64,000 nucleotides of DNA from Rheinheimera aquimaris (GCF_020531985.1 NZ_JAJAVQ010000004.1:496001-560000), one strand, 5' to 3'. Counted from the first letter of the stretch, positions 1-11,216 are shown. Notes: a model not told the origin generated them from the sequence alone. A program made the numbers and translations.

Positions 1-1
1 T

Positions 2-232
2 ATGGAAATTTGTGACGGTGCCAATATTACTGGCATGGCAATGGTTATGAAGCCGATCACAGAAAAAGGCATATACTCGTCGGGTATTCCTGCTACCACT
101 AATCAAGAGTGGCGTAAAAATACGGCTAAGTTACGACAAATAGATCAACTATATCAGCGGGTTAAGCAACTTGAAAAACAGCTTGCCACTGTGTTACCAG
201 CACAGGATGCTGACCACCAGACAGAGGAATAG
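2..232 (+). CDS. lpxD: LpxD, UDP-3-O-acylglucosamine N-acyltransferase (3' end only)
   Basis: This is the last 76 residues of LpxD; the gene begins before the window. LpxD adds the second 3-hydroxyacyl chain to UDP-acylglucosamine in lipid A synthesis, in the cytoplasm. The fragment shows the end of the left-handed beta-helix ([16 protein letters not shown]) followed by the usual C-terminal helical tail rich in Gln, Lys and Leu ([14 protein letters not shown]). Its identity is strengthened by fabZ, lpxA and lpxB following in the canonical order. The stop codon lies 2 bases before the fabZ start, so the genes are clearly co-transcribed. Confidence 0.9.
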   Translation: MEICDGANITGMAMVMKPITEKGIYSSGIPATTNQEWRKNTAKLRQIDQLYQRVKQLEKQLATVLPAQDADHQTEE

Positions 233-234
233 CT

Positions 235-687
235 TTGGCTAACCAACTTAACAGCCTGCAAATCCAGGAAATTATGGCTTTATTGCCACATCGTTATCCA
301 TTCTTGTTAATAGACCGGGTGCTGGATTACACGCCAGGTGAAAGCCTGACAGCAATAAAAAATGTCACGGTGAATGAGCCTATTTTTACCGGTCATTTCC
401 CCGGTATGCCCATTTTTCCTGGTGTATTAATTCTGGAAGCGCTGGCACAGGCTACCGGTATTCTGGGTTTTAAAACGGTGACAGAGCGGTCTGAAAACGA
501 ATTGTATCTTTTTGCTGCCATTGACGAAGCTCGTTTTAAAAAGCCGGTGTTACCCGGTGACACCATGGTATTGGAAGTGAAGTTTCTGAAAGAGCGCCGC
601 AACATGTGGAAGTTTTACGGCGAAGCAAAAGTTGAAGGCCAGATTGTCTGCTCGGCTGAGCTGATGTGTGCCAGAAGAGAGCTCTAA
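235..687 (+). CDS. fabZ: FabZ, 3-hydroxyacyl-ACP dehydratase
   Basis: FabZ dehydrates 3-hydroxyacyl-ACP to trans-2-enoyl-ACP in type II fatty acid elongation. The 150-residue length is normal for the family. The hot-dog fold active site is visible: [14 protein letters not shown] near the N-terminus, the catalytic His in [11 protein letters not shown] (about residues 51-61) and the catalytic Glu in LEALAQATG (about residue 66). The start is a TTG 2 bases after the lpxD stop; no ATG lies nearby that would keep the conserved N-terminus. It sits between lpxD and lpxA, the standard arrangement that links lipid A and fatty acid synthesis. Confidence 0.96.
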   Translation: MANQLNSLQIQEIMALLPHRYPFLLIDRVLDYTPGESLTAIKNVTVNEPIFTGHFPGMPIFPGVLILEALAQATGILGFKTVTERSENELYLFAAIDEARFKKPVLPGDTMVLEVKFLKERRNMWKFYGEAKVEGQIVCSAELMCARREL

Positions 688-688
688 C

Positions 689-1459
689 GTGATCCATCCA
701 ACAGCGGTAATTGATGCCAGTGCCAAGCTTGGCAAGAATGTAAAAGTTGGCCCGTTTTGTTATATCGGTCCTAACGTTGTGCTTGGCGATGATTGTGTTC
801 TGGAATCGCATGTGGCGATTAAAGGGCCTAGTACTATTGGTAAAGGCAATCATTTCTTTCAGTTTGCCAGTATCGGTGAAGATTGTCAGGACAAGAAGTA
901 TAAAGGTGAGCCAACCGAGCTGATTGTCGGTGATTACAATGTGTTTCGTGAAGGCTGCTCAGTGCACCGTGGTACTATCCAGGATCAGGGTAAAACCATT
1001 ATTGGCAGCCATAATCTGTTTATGAACACCACCCATATTGCTCATGACTGCGTGATTGGTGATTACACCATCTTCGCCAGTGGTGCTCAGGCTGCCGGGC
1101 ATGTACATGTAGGCGACTGGGCTATTCTAGGCGGCATGACCGGTGTGCATCAGTTTGTGCATATTGGCGCTCACGCGTTTTGTGGTGGTGGTTCTATCGT
1201 ATTAAAAGATGTCCCGCCATATCTGATGGTGCACGGTGCCCCTTGCGTGCCTGCCGGTATTAATACCGAGGGCCTGAAACGCCGTGGCTATAGCAGCGAA
1301 GCGCTGTTGGAAATACGCCGCGCTTACAAAGAAGTGTACCGCAAAGGGCAGACGGTAGCTGAAGCCCTGGCCGCGCTGGAAGAAAAAGCAGCAGAGGTGC
1401 CCGAGCTTAAGCTGTTTACTGACTTCATAGCCAACGCCAGCAGAGGCATAGTGCGCTGA
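689..1459 (+). CDS. lpxA: LpxA, UDP-N-acetylglucosamine O-acyltransferase
   Basis: LpxA catalyses the first step of lipid A synthesis, transfer of a 3-hydroxyacyl chain from ACP to UDP-GlcNAc. The protein is a left-handed beta-helix of hexapeptide repeats. The motif NTTHIAHDCVIG carries the catalytic His, and GGMTGVHQFVHIGAHAF and NTEGLKRRG are typical LpxA signatures. I chose the GTG at 689 because it gives the family N-terminus MIHPTAVID and 256 residues, with an AGAAGAG ribosome site 8 bases upstream. An in-frame GTG at 668, inside fabZ, would add seven residues and cannot be excluded. The stop overlaps the lpxB start (TGATG). Confidence 0.94.
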   Translation: MIHPTAVIDASAKLGKNVKVGPFCYIGPNVVLGDDCVLESHVAIKGPSTIGKGNHFFQFASIGEDCQDKKYKGEPTELIVGDYNVFREGCSVHRGTIQDQGKTIIGSHNLFMNTTHIAHDCVIGDYTIFASGAQAAGHVHVGDWAILGGMTGVHQFVHIGAHAFCGGGSIVLKDVPPYLMVHGAPCVPAGINTEGLKRRGYSSEALLEIRRAYKEVYRKGQTVAEALAALEEKAAEVPELKLFTDFIANASRGIVR

Positions 1460-2622
1460 TGCCGGCGGATAAACCACTGAAAATAGCCATTATCGCCGGG
1501 GAACACTCCGGCGATATTTTAGGTGCCGACCTGATAACCGCACTGAAACTACAACACCCGGATGCAGAGTTTTACGGTATCGGCGGGCCGCGCATGCAGG
1601 CTTTGGGTTTTACCGCGTTATTTGACATGGAAGAGCTGGCGGTCATGGGCATTGTTGAAGTGCTCGGCCGCTTGCCACGTTTACTGCAGGTGAAGCGTGA
1701 AATCCTGGCGGCATTGTTGTCTGATAAGCCCGATGTCTTTGTTGGTATCGATGCGCCCGATTTTAACCTGGCGGTAGAGCTTAAACTGAAACAGGCCGGG
1801 ATTAAAACCGTACATTACGTCAGCCCGTCTGTCTGGGCCTGGCGACATAAACGTATTTTTAAAATTGCAGCGGCAACGGATATGGTGTTGTCATTGTTAC
1901 CGTTTGAGAAAGCCTTTTACGATAAGTATCAGGTACCCTGTACCTTTGTTGGCCATACGATGGCGGACAATATGCCGCTGGATGTCGACAAAGCTAAGGC
2001 TAAAGTTGAGCTGGGGCTTGATCCGGCGAGGCCGGTGCTGGCTATTATGCCTGGTAGCCGCACTAACGAAATTAAACTGCTGGCACCGGATTTTCTCCAG
2101 GCCGCACTATTGCTGCAACAGCAAATACCAGAGCTGCAGTTTGTAACTAATATGGTTACAGAAACTAAAGCCGGGCAATTCAATGCCATTAAGCAACAGC
2201 TGGCACCAGAGCTGGCTGTAACAAGCTTTACCGGCCAGGCGCGTCAGGTGCTGTTGGCGTCTGATGCGACTTTTATTACCTCAGGTACCGCCACTCTGGA
2301 AGCTATGTTGGCGAAATGCCTGATGGTCGTGGCGTACCGTACAAACTGGCTGACCTATCAGATAGGTAAACGTCTGGTGAAGCTTTCACATTTTAGTTTG
2401 CCTAATTTACTGGCCGGACACGGCATGGTCACAGAGTTATTGCAGCATGAGGTAACACCGCAGGCGCTCAGTTCCGCTATGCTGCCGTTGCTGTCTGCTG
2501 ACCGGCAGTCGCTGCTGCTTCAATACCGGGACATTCATCAACGCATAAAATGCGACGCCAGCGTAAAGGCAGCGCAGGCTATTTTACAGGTAGTGAACAA
2601 TGATGTTGTACCAGCGGCCTGA
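1459..2622 (+). CDS. lpxB: LpxB, lipid A disaccharide synthase
   Basis: LpxB is a family GT19 glycosyltransferase that joins UDP-2,3-diacylglucosamine and lipid X to make the disaccharide core of lipid A at the inner membrane. The 387-residue length is typical. Visible signatures are [15 protein letters not shown] at the N-terminus, [23 protein letters not shown], and the [10 protein letters not shown] and TSGTATLEA segments of the sugar-nucleotide binding half. The ATG overlaps the lpxA stop by one base. The 3' end overlaps rnhB by 23 bases, which suggests translational coupling through the operon. Confidence 0.96.
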   Translation: MPADKPLKIAIIAGEHSGDILGADLITALKLQHPDAEFYGIGGPRMQALGFTALFDMEELAVMGIVEVLGRLPRLLQVKREILAALLSDKPDVFVGIDAPDFNLAVELKLKQAGIKTVHYVSPSVWAWRHKRIFKIAAATDMVLSLLPFEKAFYDKYQVPCTFVGHTMADNMPLDVDKAKAKVELGLDPARPVLAIMPGSRTNEIKLLAPDFLQAALLLQQQIPELQFVTNMVTETKAGQFNAIKQQLAPELAVTSFTGQARQVLLASDATFITSGTATLEAMLAKCLMVVAYRTNWLTYQIGKRLVKLSHFSLPNLLAGHGMVTELLQHEVTPQALSSAMLPLLSADRQSLLLQYRDIHQRIKCDASVKAAQAILQVVNNDVVPAA

Positions 2623-3199
2623 CGTCAGGCTAATTTGTGGTGTAGATGAAGTTGGCCGTGGCCCGCTTATCGGTCCTGTGGTGACGGCTGCTGTTATCCT
2701 GGATCCAGCCAGACCTGTCGCTGGCCTGACCGATTCAAAAAAACTGTCCGAAAGACGTCGTATTGAACTGGCAGCCCAAATTAAACAGCAAGCGTTGTGT
2801 TGGGCTCTGGGCAGGGCAGAACCGGCGGAAATCGATCAGCTTAATATACTGCATGCCACCATGCTGGCTATGCGCCGTGCCGTAGCCGCTTTAACGATTC
2901 AACCGGAATGGGTGTTGGTTGACGGTAACCGTACCACAGAATTTGGCCTACCAGCTACGGCTGTTATTAAAGGCGATTTGCTGGTGCCTGAAATCAGTGC
3001 GGCCTCTATTTTAGCCAAAGTGGCGCGTGATGAAGAAATGCAGGCTTTACATCTAGAACACCCGCAGTTTGGTTTTGCTGATCACAAAGGTTACCCCACT
3101 GCAGCGCATCTGGCTGCTATTGCACAATATGGTGTGTTACCTGAGCACCGGCGCAGTTTTAAACCTGTCAGGCTGGTACTGGAGCAGCAAAGCATATGA
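2600..3199 (+). CDS. rnhB: RNase HII
   Basis: RNase HII nicks DNA 5' of embedded ribonucleotides and starts ribonucleotide excision repair. The acidic catalytic residues are visible in [15 protein letters not shown] (Asp and Glu, about residues 16-17), in LVDGNRT (Asp) and in the [16 protein letters not shown] segment that carries the last Asp. [14 protein letters not shown] and HRRSFKPV are further family marks. The 199-residue length is normal. It overlaps the end of lpxB by 23 bases, and its TGA overlaps the dnaE ATG by 4 bases (ATGA), the conserved lpxB-rnhB-dnaE order of gammaproteobacteria. Confidence 0.95.
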   Translation: MMLYQRPDVRLICGVDEVGRGPLIGPVVTAAVILDPARPVAGLTDSKKLSERRRIELAAQIKQQALCWALGRAEPAEIDQLNILHATMLAMRRAVAALTIQPEWVLVDGNRTTEFGLPATAVIKGDLLVPEISAASILAKVARDEEMQALHLEHPQFGFADHKGYPTAAHLAAIAQYGVLPEHRRSFKPVRLVLEQQSI

Positions 3200-6100
3200 G
3201 TAGCCCGGCATTTATTCATTTGCGTGTACACAGCGATTTCTCGATGGTGGATGGGGTTGCCAAGGTCAAACCTATCGTTAAAGCTGCGCAAAAGCTGAAT
3301 ATGCCGGCGTTGGCGCTGACAGATCAAATGAACTTTTGCGGTCTGGTACGCTTTTACAGTACAGCGCACGATGCTGGAATTAAGCCCATAGTAGGCGTTG
3401 ACTGCTATGTGCAGCACCCTTTGTTTGGTAGTGAAAGTAGCCGCATGTTACTGCTGGCGGCAGATAACACAGGTTATCAGAATTTAAGCCAGCTTATTTC
3501 TAAAGCTTATCTGCGTGGGCATGTCGACGGTAAACCTCAGATAGAGCATGACTGGCTAGCCGAGTATGCGCAGGGTGTCATTATCCTATCGGCTGGTAAA
3601 GACGGCTTACTGGGTAAGGCATTACTGAAAGAAAATCAGCAGTCGGTAAATGAATTAACGGCCTTTTATCAGCAGTATTTTCCGGAGCGTTTTTATCTGG
3701 AGCTTATCCGCACTGGTCGCGCCGATGAAGAGCTATACATTCAGAAAGCCGTAACGTTGGCAGAGCAGCATGACTTACCGCTGGTCGCGACCAATGAAGT
3801 GGTATTTTTGCAGCCAGAGGATTTTCCGGCGCATGAAATACGCGTTGCCATTCATGATGGTTTTACTCTGGATGACAAGCGTCGGCCGAAAAACTACACC
3901 GAGCAGCAATACCTGAAATCCGAGCAGGAAATGCAGCAGCTTTTTGCTGATTTACCAGAAGCGCTGGAAAACTCAGTCGAAATAGCCAAACGCTGTAATG
4001 TCACTATTCGTCTCGGTGAATATTTTCTGCCAGCGTTCCCGACTGGCGGCATGACCGATGCTGATTTTTTGGTGATGAAATCGCGCGAAGGTCTGGAAGA
4101 TCGTTTAGTACAGTTATTCCCGGATGAAACTATACGGCAGCAAAAACGTGTCGAATACGATGAACGCTTGCAGATAGAGCTGGACGTTATCAACCAGATG
4201 GGGTTTCCGGGCTACTTCCTGGTGGTGATGGAGTTTATTCAGTGGAGTAAAGACAACGACATTCCGGTTGGCCCGGGGCGGGGTTCGGGCGCCGGCTCGC
4301 TGGTGGCATACGCACTTAAAATTACCGATCTGGACCCACTGGAATTCGATCTGCTATTCGAACGTTTTCTGAACCCTGAACGGGTATCAATGCCTGATTT
4401 CGACGTCGATTTTTGTATGGACCGGCGTGACGAAGTCATTGATCACGTGGCTGATATGTATGGTCGTGAGGCGGTGTCACAGATCATTACTTTCGGTACC
4501 ATGGCCGCTAAAGCTGTTATCCGTGATGTTGGTCGGGTATTGGGCCACCCGTATGGTTTTGTCGATCGCATTTCTAAATTGATACCGCCAACGCCAGGCA
4601 TGACGCTAGAGCAAGCGTTTAAAGAAGAGCCGCGCTTGCCAGAGTTGTACGAGCAGGATCAGGAAGTGAAAGACCTGATCGATATGGCACGTCAGCTGGA
4701 AGGTGTAACTCGTAATGCCGGTAAACATGCCGGTGGCGTGGTAATTGCGCCAACCAAAATTACCGATTTCTCTCCGCTGTGTTGCGATGATGAAGGTAAC
4801 AACCCGGTTACCCAGTTTGATAAAAACGACGTTGAATATGCCGGCCTGGTAAAATTCGACTTCCTGGGCTTACGGACACTGACCATTTTGCAGTGGGCGG
4901 TGAATATGGCTAATGCGCGTTTGACGCGTGAAGGCAAGCCGCTGGTTGATATTAACAGCATACCGCTGACCGATAGGAAAAGTTACGACATGCTGATGAA
5001 AGCGGATACCACAGCGGTATTCCAGCTGGAATCGCGCGGTATGAAAGATCTTATCCGCCGTCTGCAACCTGACTGTTTTGAAGATATGATTGCTTTGGTA
5101 GCGCTGTTCCGGCCAGGCCCGCTGCAATCGGGCATGGTAGATAACTTTATCGACCGTAAACGTGGCCGCGAAGAGATTTCCTACCCTGATGCGACCTGGC
5201 AACATGAATCGCTAAAACCGATATTGGAACCGACTTACGGCATTATCCTGTATCAGGAGCAGGTAATGCAGATAGCGCAGGTACTCTCTGGCTACTCGCT
5301 TGGTGGTGCTGACTTGTTGCGCCGTGCTATGGGTAAGAAAAAGCCAGAGGAAATGGCCAAACAGCGCGATACCTTCCAACAAGGTGCTGCCAATAATGGC
5401 ATTGACCCTGATCTGGCAATGAAAATTTTCGATCTGGTGGAAAAATTCGCCGGTTACGGGTTCAATAAATCTCACTCTGCCGCTTATGCATTGGTGTCTT
5501 ATCAGACATTGTGGATGAAAGCACATTACCCAGCCGAGTTTATGGCGGCAGTAATGTCGGCTGATATGGACAACACCGATAAAATTGTCACCCTGGTTGA
5601 TGAGTGCGAGCGGATGAAACTCAAACTTATTCCGCCAGATGTTAATGCTGGTGTTTATAAGTTCACAGTGAATGAGCAGGGCCATATTGTCTATGGTATC
5701 GGTGCAATAAAAGGCGTGGGTGAAGGCCCGATCGATGCGATTTTAGAAGCGCGGAACAAACACGGCGCTTTTACCGATTTATTCGATTTTTGCGCTAAAG
5801 TCGATTTAAAGAAACTGAATCGTCGTGTTATTGAAAAACTGATTTTATCCGGCGCGATGGACAGGTTAGGACCACACCGGGCAGCACTTTCCGCTACGCT
5901 GGAAGAGGCAATGAAGGCCGCTGAGCAACATGCCAAAGCTCAGGCGGTAGGGCAGGATGATTTATTCGGCTTACTAAGCCCGGAGCCAGAGCATGCAGCC
6001 GCGGCGTTTAAGCAGGTAGAACCCTGGGCAGATGAGGTATGGCTTGAAGGTGAGCGTGAAACCTTGGGGCTGTATTTAACCGGGCATCCGATAAACCGCT

Positions 6101-6666
6101 ATCTCGATGAGATCCCCCGTTATGTTAATTGCCGCCTGGTCGAGCTGCAACCGACCAAAAAAGATCAGAGTGTTACTGTAGCTGGTTTAGTGGTGTCGGT
6201 GCGGATAATGATTAACAAAAAGGGCCGGCGCTGGGCGATTGTGACACTGGATGATAAATCAGCCAGGCTGGATGTACGATTTTTCCCCGATTTGCTGGAA
6301 TCCTTTGAGCAACAGCTGCAAAAAGACCGTATTTTGGTAATAACGGGACAGGTCAGCTTTGATGATTTTAACGGTGGCCTTACAATGACCGGCCGCGATG
6401 TCAGCGAGATTACTCAGGTTCGGGAAAAATCTCTGAGATCGTTGAATATCACTGTACAATCGCCGCAAATAGACCACAATTACCTGCAAAGATTGCAGCA
6501 GGTGCTGGGTGAGTTTAAAGCAGGTACTGTGCCGGTGAAGCTGCGTTATCAGCGCCAGGAGGGCGAAGTGATGTTGCAATTAGGAACGCAGTGGTGGGTG
6601 ACACCGGCCGATGCTTTGTTGCACCAGTTAAAACAATTGGCAACAATAGAACTGGAATTTAATTAA
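3196..6666 (+). CDS. dnaE: DNA polymerase III alpha subunit (DnaE)
   Basis: DnaE is the replicative C-family polymerase. Its 1156 residues match the E. coli protein (1160). An N-terminal PHP domain starts at [13 protein letters not shown]. The catalytic palm has [16 protein letters not shown] and the aspartates of [16 protein letters not shown] (about residues 396-411). [16 protein letters not shown] and [19 protein letters not shown] mark the finger and helix-hairpin-helix region. A C-terminal OB fold contains [28 protein letters not shown]. The beta-clamp binding motif QDDLFGL sits near residue 919. It follows rnhB with a 4-base overlap and precedes accA by 17 bases. Confidence 0.98.
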   Translation: MSSPAFIHLRVHSDFSMVDGVAKVKPIVKAAQKLNMPALALTDQMNFCGLVRFYSTAHDAGIKPIVGVDCYVQHPLFGSESSRMLLLAADNTGYQNLSQLISKAYLRGHVDGKPQIEHDWLAEYAQGVIILSAGKDGLLGKALLKENQQSVNELTAFYQQYFPERFYLELIRTGRADEELYIQKAVTLAEQHDLPLVATNEVVFLQPEDFPAHEIRVAIHDGFTLDDKRRPKNYTEQQYLKSEQEMQQLFADLPEALENSVEIAKRCNVTIRLGEYFLPAFPTGGMTDADFLVMKSREGLEDRLVQLFPDETIRQQKRVEYDERLQIELDVINQMGFPGYFLVVMEFIQWSKDNDIPVGPGRGSGAGSLVAYALKITDLDPLEFDLLFERFLNPERVSMPDFDVDFCMDRRDEVIDHVADMYGREAVSQIITFGTMAAKAVIRDVGRVLGHPYGFVDRISKLIPPTPGMTLEQAFKEEPRLPELYEQDQEVKDLIDMARQLEGVTRNAGKHAGGVVIAPTKITDFSPLCCDDEGNNPVTQFDKNDVEYAGLVKFDFLGLRTLTILQWAVNMANARLTREGKPLVDINSIPLTDRKSYDMLMKADTTAVFQLESRGMKDLIRRLQPDCFEDMIALVALFRPGPLQSGMVDNFIDRKRGREEISYPDATWQHESLKPILEPTYGIILYQEQVMQIAQVLSGYSLGGADLLRRAMGKKKPEEMAKQRDTFQQGAANNGIDPDLAMKIFDLVEKFAGYGFNKSHSAAYALVSYQTLWMKAHYPAEFMAAVMSADMDNTDKIVTLVDECERMKLKLIPPDVNAGVYKFTVNEQGHIVYGIGAIKGVGEGPIDAILEARNKHGAFTDLFDFCAKVDLKKLNRRVIEKLILSGAMDRLGPHRAALSATLEEAMKAAEQHAKAQAVGQDDLFGLLSPEPEHAAAAFKQVEPWADEVWLEGERETLGLYLTGHPINRYLDEIPRYVNCRLVELQPTKKDQSVTVAGLVVSVRIMINKKGRRWAIVTLDDKSARLDVRFFPDLLESFEQQLQKDRILVITGQVSFDDFNGGLTMTGRDVSEITQVREKSLRSLNITVQSPQIDHNYLQRLQQVLGEFKAGTVPVKLRYQRQEGEVMLQLGTQWWVTPADALLHQLKQLATIELEFN

Positions 6667-6683
6667 TTAGGTAGTGACAGTCG

Positions 6684-7640
6684 ATGATGCTGAATTATTT
6701 AGAGTTTGAGCAACCTATTGCTGAACTTGAAGCAAAAATAGACGAATTACGTAACGTCAGCCGTAACGGCGATTACGATCTGGGCCTTGAAGAAGAAATA
6801 AACAAACTAAAAGAAAAAAGTCTTGGTCTGACTAAAAAAATCTTTGCTGAGCTGGGAGCCTGGCAGGTGGCACAGTTAGCGCGCCATCCGCTTCGGCCTT
6901 ATACGCTGGATTACATCCGGCATATGTTTACTGATTTTGACGATTTAGCCGGTGATCGCACTTTTGCAAACGATCAGGCCATTGTCGGTGGTACAGCACG
7001 GCTGGGTGATATTCCGGTGATGGTAATAGGCCATCAGAAAGGTCGTGATACCCGGGAAAAAATAAAGCGTAATTTTGGTATGCCGCGCCCGGAAGGTTAC
7101 CGTAAAGCGTTAAGGCTGATGGAAATGGCCGAACGCTTTAAAATGCCGATTATTACCTTTATCGATACGCCGGGTGCTTACCCAGGGATCGGCGCCGAAG
7201 AGCGGGGCCAGTCTGAAGCGATTGCCCGCAACCTGAAAGTGATGGCCGGGCTTAAAGTGCCGGTGATCTGTACTGTTATTGGTGAAGGTGGATCCGGCGG
7301 TGCTCTGGCAATTGGCGTCGGTGACAAAGTGAATATGCTGCAATACAGTACTTACTCGGTTATTTCACCGGAAGGCTGTGCATCTATTCTATGGAAGAGT
7401 GCAGAAAAAGCACCTCTGGCTGCTGATGCGATGGGCATTACGGCTGACAGGATAAAAGAGCTGAAGCTGATTGATGAAGTGTTTCCTGAGCCGTTAGGTG
7501 GTGCCCACCGCGCGCCGGAGCAGATGGCACAAACGTTAAAGCAGGCATTGCTGCGTGATCTGCAAAAACTGCAGAAAATGAGTGAGAAAGAATTGTTGGA
7601 TGTGCGCTATAAGCGTCTGATGTCTTACGGTTACTGCTAA
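6684..7640 (+). CDS. accA: Acetyl-CoA carboxylase carboxyltransferase alpha subunit
   Basis: AccA with AccD transfers carboxyl from biotin-BCCP to acetyl-CoA to make malonyl-CoA, the entry to fatty acid synthesis. The 318-residue length and N-terminus ([20 protein letters not shown]) match the family. Further marks are FADLGAWQ-like [48 protein letters not shown] and [16 protein letters not shown], which form the crotonase-fold oxyanion regions. Two adjacent ATGs (6684 and 6687) are possible starts. It ends the lpxD-accA operon: a strong intrinsic terminator starts 20 bases after the stop. Confidence 0.97.
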   Translation: MMLNYLEFEQPIAELEAKIDELRNVSRNGDYDLGLEEEINKLKEKSLGLTKKIFAELGAWQVAQLARHPLRPYTLDYIRHMFTDFDDLAGDRTFANDQAIVGGTARLGDIPVMVIGHQKGRDTREKIKRNFGMPRPEGYRKALRLMEMAERFKMPIITFIDTPGAYPGIGAEERGQSEAIARNLKVMAGLKVPVICTVIGEGGSGGALAIGVGDKVNMLQYSTYSVISPEGCASILWKSAEKAPLAADAMGITADRIKELKLIDEVFPEPLGGAHRAPEQMAQTLKQALLRDLQKLQKMSEKELLDVRYKRLMSYGYC

Positions 7641-7660
7641 GTTGTGTGACGACATTCTAA

Positions 7661-7690
7661 GCCAGTGCCTCTGCACTGGCTTTTTGTTTT
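7661..7690 (+). terminator. Intrinsic terminator after accA
   Basis: A perfect 8-bp stem GCCAGTGC / GCACTGGC with a CTCT loop is followed at once by TTTTTG and four more T. It closes the lpxD-accA operon before tilS. Confidence 0.92.
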
Positions 7691-7741
7691 ATGTTAGCCT
7701 GAGCTAACTGTAATCTTCTGGCCAACAGAATTAACGCCAAA

Positions 7742-9037
7742 ATGCCTGAACTGAATCCACGTTATATTGTTGATACCGTAGCGATGCGCCCGGATAACCA
7801 GCTGGTGCTGGCATTAAGTGGTGGGCTGGATTCTATGGTATTACTGCACTTGCTGGCACAAGCCAGACAACTGCAGCCATTTACGTTGAGCGCAGTTTAT
7901 GTCCATCATGGGATCAGTCTGCATGCTGATAGCTGGGCAGAATTTTGTGCCGCGCAATGTGCCAGGCTGCAGGTAGCCTTTGCGACGCGTAAAGTGAATA
8001 TTGCCGGATCGGATAACCTGGAGCATAAAGCGCGCGAAGCGCGCTATCAGGCATTAGCTGAGTTTGTCAGTTCAGATAAACATATGCTGTTAACAGCACA
8101 TCATAGCGACGACCAGTTGGAGAGCCTTCTGCTGGCGCTAAAACGTGGCTCAGGGCCTGCAGGTCTCAGTGGCATAGCGCAGCAGCGTGGTTTCGCTGCC
8201 GGCGTGATGTTAAGGCCGCTGCTTGCATTCAGTCGGCAGGAGCTGGTGCACTACGCCAGGCAGTATCAGCTGCAATGGATTGAAGATGACAGCAATAGCG
8301 ATATGCGGTTTGACCGCAACTTTATCCGTCACCAACTGACGCCGGTTTTACGTCAGCGCTGGCCGCATTTTGCAAATACCGCGATGCGCAGTATGCAACA
8401 CGTGGCGAAGTTGCAGCAGCTAGCCGACTATTATACCGATAACGCGCTGCGGCTGTGTCAGCGTGGCAACCGTCTTTTATTATCTGAACTGGTTAAGTTG
8501 GTGCCATTGCAACAGGACCTGGTGCTGCGTCGCTGGCTATTGGGCTACGGCCTGAACCCTGAGACACAATGGCTCGACACGCTAAAGCGGGACGTGATAA
8601 GCGCACGCGAAGATGCCAGCCCGGTTCTGGTTTTAGCACACTACCAATTGCGCCGTTTCGCTGACGCTTTGTACCTGCTGACAGAGACTGAAGTACAACA
8701 ACCATCAGAGACCGGGCTGTGGCAATCAGAAGTTACTGTTATGTTGTCTTCAGGTTGTGGTCAATTGGACTTCTCAACTGACTATAAAGAAGGCGCATTG
8801 CCAATCGGCGTGAAATCTGGGCAGTGGGTATTTGGTAAGCTTAGTCAGCGGTTTAAACCTGCCGGTTCGACTTTAACTAAACCGCTAAAGCAGTGGTTTA
8901 AGTTATGGCAGGTGCCGCCGTGGGAGCGACAGCGGGTGCCGCTGCTGATGGATGACGGTCAAATAATTGCTGTGGCGGGCTACGCCAGCAGCACAGCGCC
9001 TGAACACGCCAGTTGCTGGTGCAGCTGGCAGCGTTAG
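7742..9037 (+). CDS. tilS: TilS, tRNA(Ile)-lysidine synthase
   Basis: TilS ligates lysine to C34 of tRNA-Ile(CAU), changing its codon reading from AUG to AUA. The PP-loop ATPase motif LALSGGLDSMVLLHLL lies at about residues 22-37. HHSDDQLESLLLALKRGSGPAGLSG and EDDSNSDMRFDRNFIRHQLTPVL are the tRNA-binding and active-site segments of the family. The C-terminal part (GQRFKP-like SQRFKPAGSTLTKPLKQWFK and VPLLMDDGQIIAVAGY) is the TilS C-terminal domain. The 431-residue length matches E. coli. It follows accA, as in E. coli, but beyond a terminator, so it has its own transcript. Confidence 0.95.
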   Translation: MPELNPRYIVDTVAMRPDNQLVLALSGGLDSMVLLHLLAQARQLQPFTLSAVYVHHGISLHADSWAEFCAAQCARLQVAFATRKVNIAGSDNLEHKAREARYQALAEFVSSDKHMLLTAHHSDDQLESLLLALKRGSGPAGLSGIAQQRGFAAGVMLRPLLAFSRQELVHYARQYQLQWIEDDSNSDMRFDRNFIRHQLTPVLRQRWPHFANTAMRSMQHVAKLQQLADYYTDNALRLCQRGNRLLLSELVKLVPLQQDLVLRRWLLGYGLNPETQWLDTLKRDVISAREDASPVLVLAHYQLRRFADALYLLTETEVQQPSETGLWQSEVTVMLSSGCGQLDFSTDYKEGALPIGVKSGQWVFGKLSQRFKPAGSTLTKPLKQWFKLWQVPPWERQRVPLLMDDGQIIAVAGYASSTAPEHASCWCSWQR

Positions 9038-9039
9038 CT

Positions 9040-9945
9040 TCAGGCTACCCGTACGGTGCTTTTACCCGCTTCTTTTGCAGCATACAGGGCACTGTCGGCT
9101 GCCGCAAATAAGTGCTTGCCGTCTTGCTCTGGTTTTAGCAGTGCTAAGCCTGCACTGGCGCTGACATTATGTTGCTGACAGCGGTGGTGCTGATTAATTG
9201 CTCTGACCAGACGTCTGGCAACCAGTTCCGCACTGCTGGTATCCTGGCCTGACAGCAGAACTGCAAATTCATCGCCGCCGAAACGGAATAAACTGTCAGT
9301 ACAGCGCAGCATATCACGCAGCGTATCGGCAACGGCAAGCAGGATCTCATCACCGGCACTATGACCTGCGTTATCGTTGACTTGCTTAAAGTTATCCAGA
9401 TCAAGCAGAATCAACGCACAACTATCATTATGACGTTTTGCCAGTTGTACGGTTTTATCAAAGCTGTCGTCAAAAAAACGACGGTTGCCCAGGCCTGTTA
9501 AGGTATCTTTCAAAGCCATTTGCTGCAGCCGACTGACAACCAATGCATTACGCAAAGCAAACAGCCACTCGCTTTCCAGCAATAACAGCTCACGTTGGAT
9601 CATCGGCGTAAAAGCGTAGTCGCTTTGGTAAATAAGCTCAGCGAGGCATTGCTGGTTTAGCACCAGCACGCTTTTATACTCAAAATCGGCCGCGCAGGAC
9701 CCACTGGCAGTAAAGTCTCCTACAGCGGTTTTAACCGTCAGTGATGACAGCGGCAAAACTTTGCCGGTAGCCATCGACACAATATTTAGCTGCTGCTGAA
9801 TATCTAAAGTGGTTTGTAACTGGCTTACCAGGCTTTGCTCAGTGCATTCCGGCAGCTGCGGCCAGCTTTGTAACTTAGTTACGGCGGCGTAGCTTGGAGC
9901 TGTACTTAGAGCGACATCTTGTACTAGCAGGTATTCCATAATCAT
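9040..9945 (-). CDS. Diguanylate cyclase (GGDEF domain)
   Basis: The C-terminal half is a GGDEF domain that should make cyclic-di-GMP from two GTP. DTLTGLGNRRFFD opens it, LDLDNFKQVND carries metal ligands, and the intact RFGGDEF signature is at about residues 221-227. An RCTD inhibitory I-site lies five residues before the signature, so product feedback is likely. The 140-residue N-terminal part has no domain I recognise and no clear membrane segment, so the enzyme is probably cytosolic with an unknown sensor. It ends 2 bases from the convergent tilS stop. The 116 bases separating it from the patatin-like gene upstream on the same strand show no clear terminator. Confidence 0.9.
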   Translation of the reverse strand: MIMEYLLVQDVALSTAPSYAAVTKLQSWPQLPECTEQSLVSQLQTTLDIQQQLNIVSMATGKVLPLSSLTVKTAVGDFTASGSCAADFEYKSVLVLNQQCLAELIYQSDYAFTPMIQRELLLLESEWLFALRNALVVSRLQQMALKDTLTGLGNRRFFDDSFDKTVQLAKRHNDSCALILLDLDNFKQVNDNAGHSAGDEILLAVADTLRDMLRCTDSLFRFGGDEFAVLLSGQDTSSAELVARRLVRAINQHHRCQQHNVSASAGLALLKPEQDGKHLFAAADSALYAAKEAGKSTVRVA

Positions 9946-10061
9946 GGCCCATTATTGCGTTGGCTTTACAAAGCAAATAACAGGCCAATATGTTAATTAT
10001 TATATTTTTCAGCTAGATATGATTGGTCTGTGCTGGCGCAGTCAAAGCTTTGACTGCCGCG

Positions 10062-11216
10062 TTATTTTTCCACATCCGACGGTGCAAGAAACTGCAGTAT
10101 GTTATCCATTTGCGCAATGGCATCGTTGTAACCGAGTTCAATCAGCCTGCGGGTGTATCGCTGCTCAAACAGCAGATAACTGGCAAGACTGGAGTCTGAG
10201 TGCTGGCGGATACCGGTCATTCTTAATATGGTCCGCACAGCCAGCGGCAGCGACAAAAAATGCTCACTGGCAATCTGGCCAAAGTTCTGGCTTGGGTTTA
10301 TCAACAAACTTTGTACTGGTTTTAAATCGGTTTTTACGCCGTGCTCATGCATGGTGCTGATGGTATTGTTGACCCGTTGCATACGTTCCAGATCAGAGTT
10401 CAGACTGTCAGTAAACACCGTATCAAGTAAATGGCCTGCTATGGTTGCCAGGTCCGGATGGTGTAGCATGCGTTGATTGGGCTCATTTTTTCGCGGATCA
10501 GCCACCCCGATAATCAGAATTTTGTCCGCCCCTAAATGTATGGGAGCACTAAGCGGAGCCAGCTGGTTAACAGAACCATCGCCGAAGTACTGCTGATGAA
10601 TACGTACCGAGGGAAACACCAGTGGAATAGCGGCAGAGGCCATCAGGTGATGAACGCCAAGCAGAGTGCGCTGGCCACAGCGCTTGGCGCGGCGCCATTC
10701 CACCGCACTGTCTGACTGGAAAAAAGTGATCGAGTCGCCATTGTTGTAGCAAGAAGCCGTTACTGACACGCTGGACAGATACCCACCCATGATATTGCGG
10801 TCTATGCGCTTTAAATCCAGCACCTTACTCAACATTTGCTGCAGTGGTTTGTTATCAAACAAACTGACGGGTTGTTTATTGGCATAATCGGCCTGAAAAG
10901 CGCTGAACATCCCTCGCAGTAACTGCCTGAATACCCTGAAATAGTCGGCATAATACACCTGGCTGGTGCGAAAATTACGCCAGATCCATTCCAGCTTTTT
11001 TACACCAAGATGAAAGCAGGACGCATAGCAAGCCATCGCAATGCCGTTCATTGCACCGGCCGAGGTACCGCTGATAATCTGAAAGGGTAATTTACTGCTG
11101 CGCGGGAACTGCTGCGCAATCGCTTTTAACACCCCCACCTGATAAGCTGCTCGGGCGCCACCTCCAGTTAACAGCAAAGCCGTTTTGGGGGCGGTGTGAT
11201 TATTATTTTCAGGCAT
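10062..11216 (-). CDS. Patatin-like phospholipase
   Basis: This is a 384-residue serine acyl hydrolase of the patatin / RssA-like group. The oxyanion glycine loop TGGGARAAYQVGVLKA lies near residue 18 and the nucleophile elbow GTSAG near residue 50. The Asp of the Ser-Asp dyad is in DGSVNQLAP, at about residue 214. No signal peptide is seen, so it is probably cytoplasmic. Members hydrolyse membrane phospholipids or lysophospholipids; the exact substrate cannot be read from sequence. The gene is divergent from the DUF3014 gene, with about 110 bases between the two starts. Confidence 0.9.
   Translation of the reverse strand: MPENNNHTAPKTALLLTGGGARAAYQVGVLKAIAQQFPRSSKLPFQIISGTSAGAMNGIAMACYASCFHLGVKKLEWIWRNFRTSQVYYADYFRVFRQLLRGMFSAFQADYANKQPVSLFDNKPLQQMLSKVLDLKRIDRNIMGGYLSSVSVTASCYNNGDSITFFQSDSAVEWRRAKRCGQRTLLGVHHLMASAAIPLVFPSVRIHQQYFGDGSVNQLAPLSAPIHLGADKILIIGVADPRKNEPNQRMLHHPDLATIAGHLLDTVFTDSLNSDLERMQRVNNTISTMHEHGVKTDLKPVQSLLINPSQNFGQIASEHFLSLPLAVRTILRMTGIRQHSDSSLASYLLFEQRYTRRLIELGYNDAIAQMDNILQFLAPSDVEK

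Noticed and set aside
5212-5685. 157-codon minus-strand frame inside dnaE
   Set aside because: It is a shadow of the conserved polymerase coding sequence.
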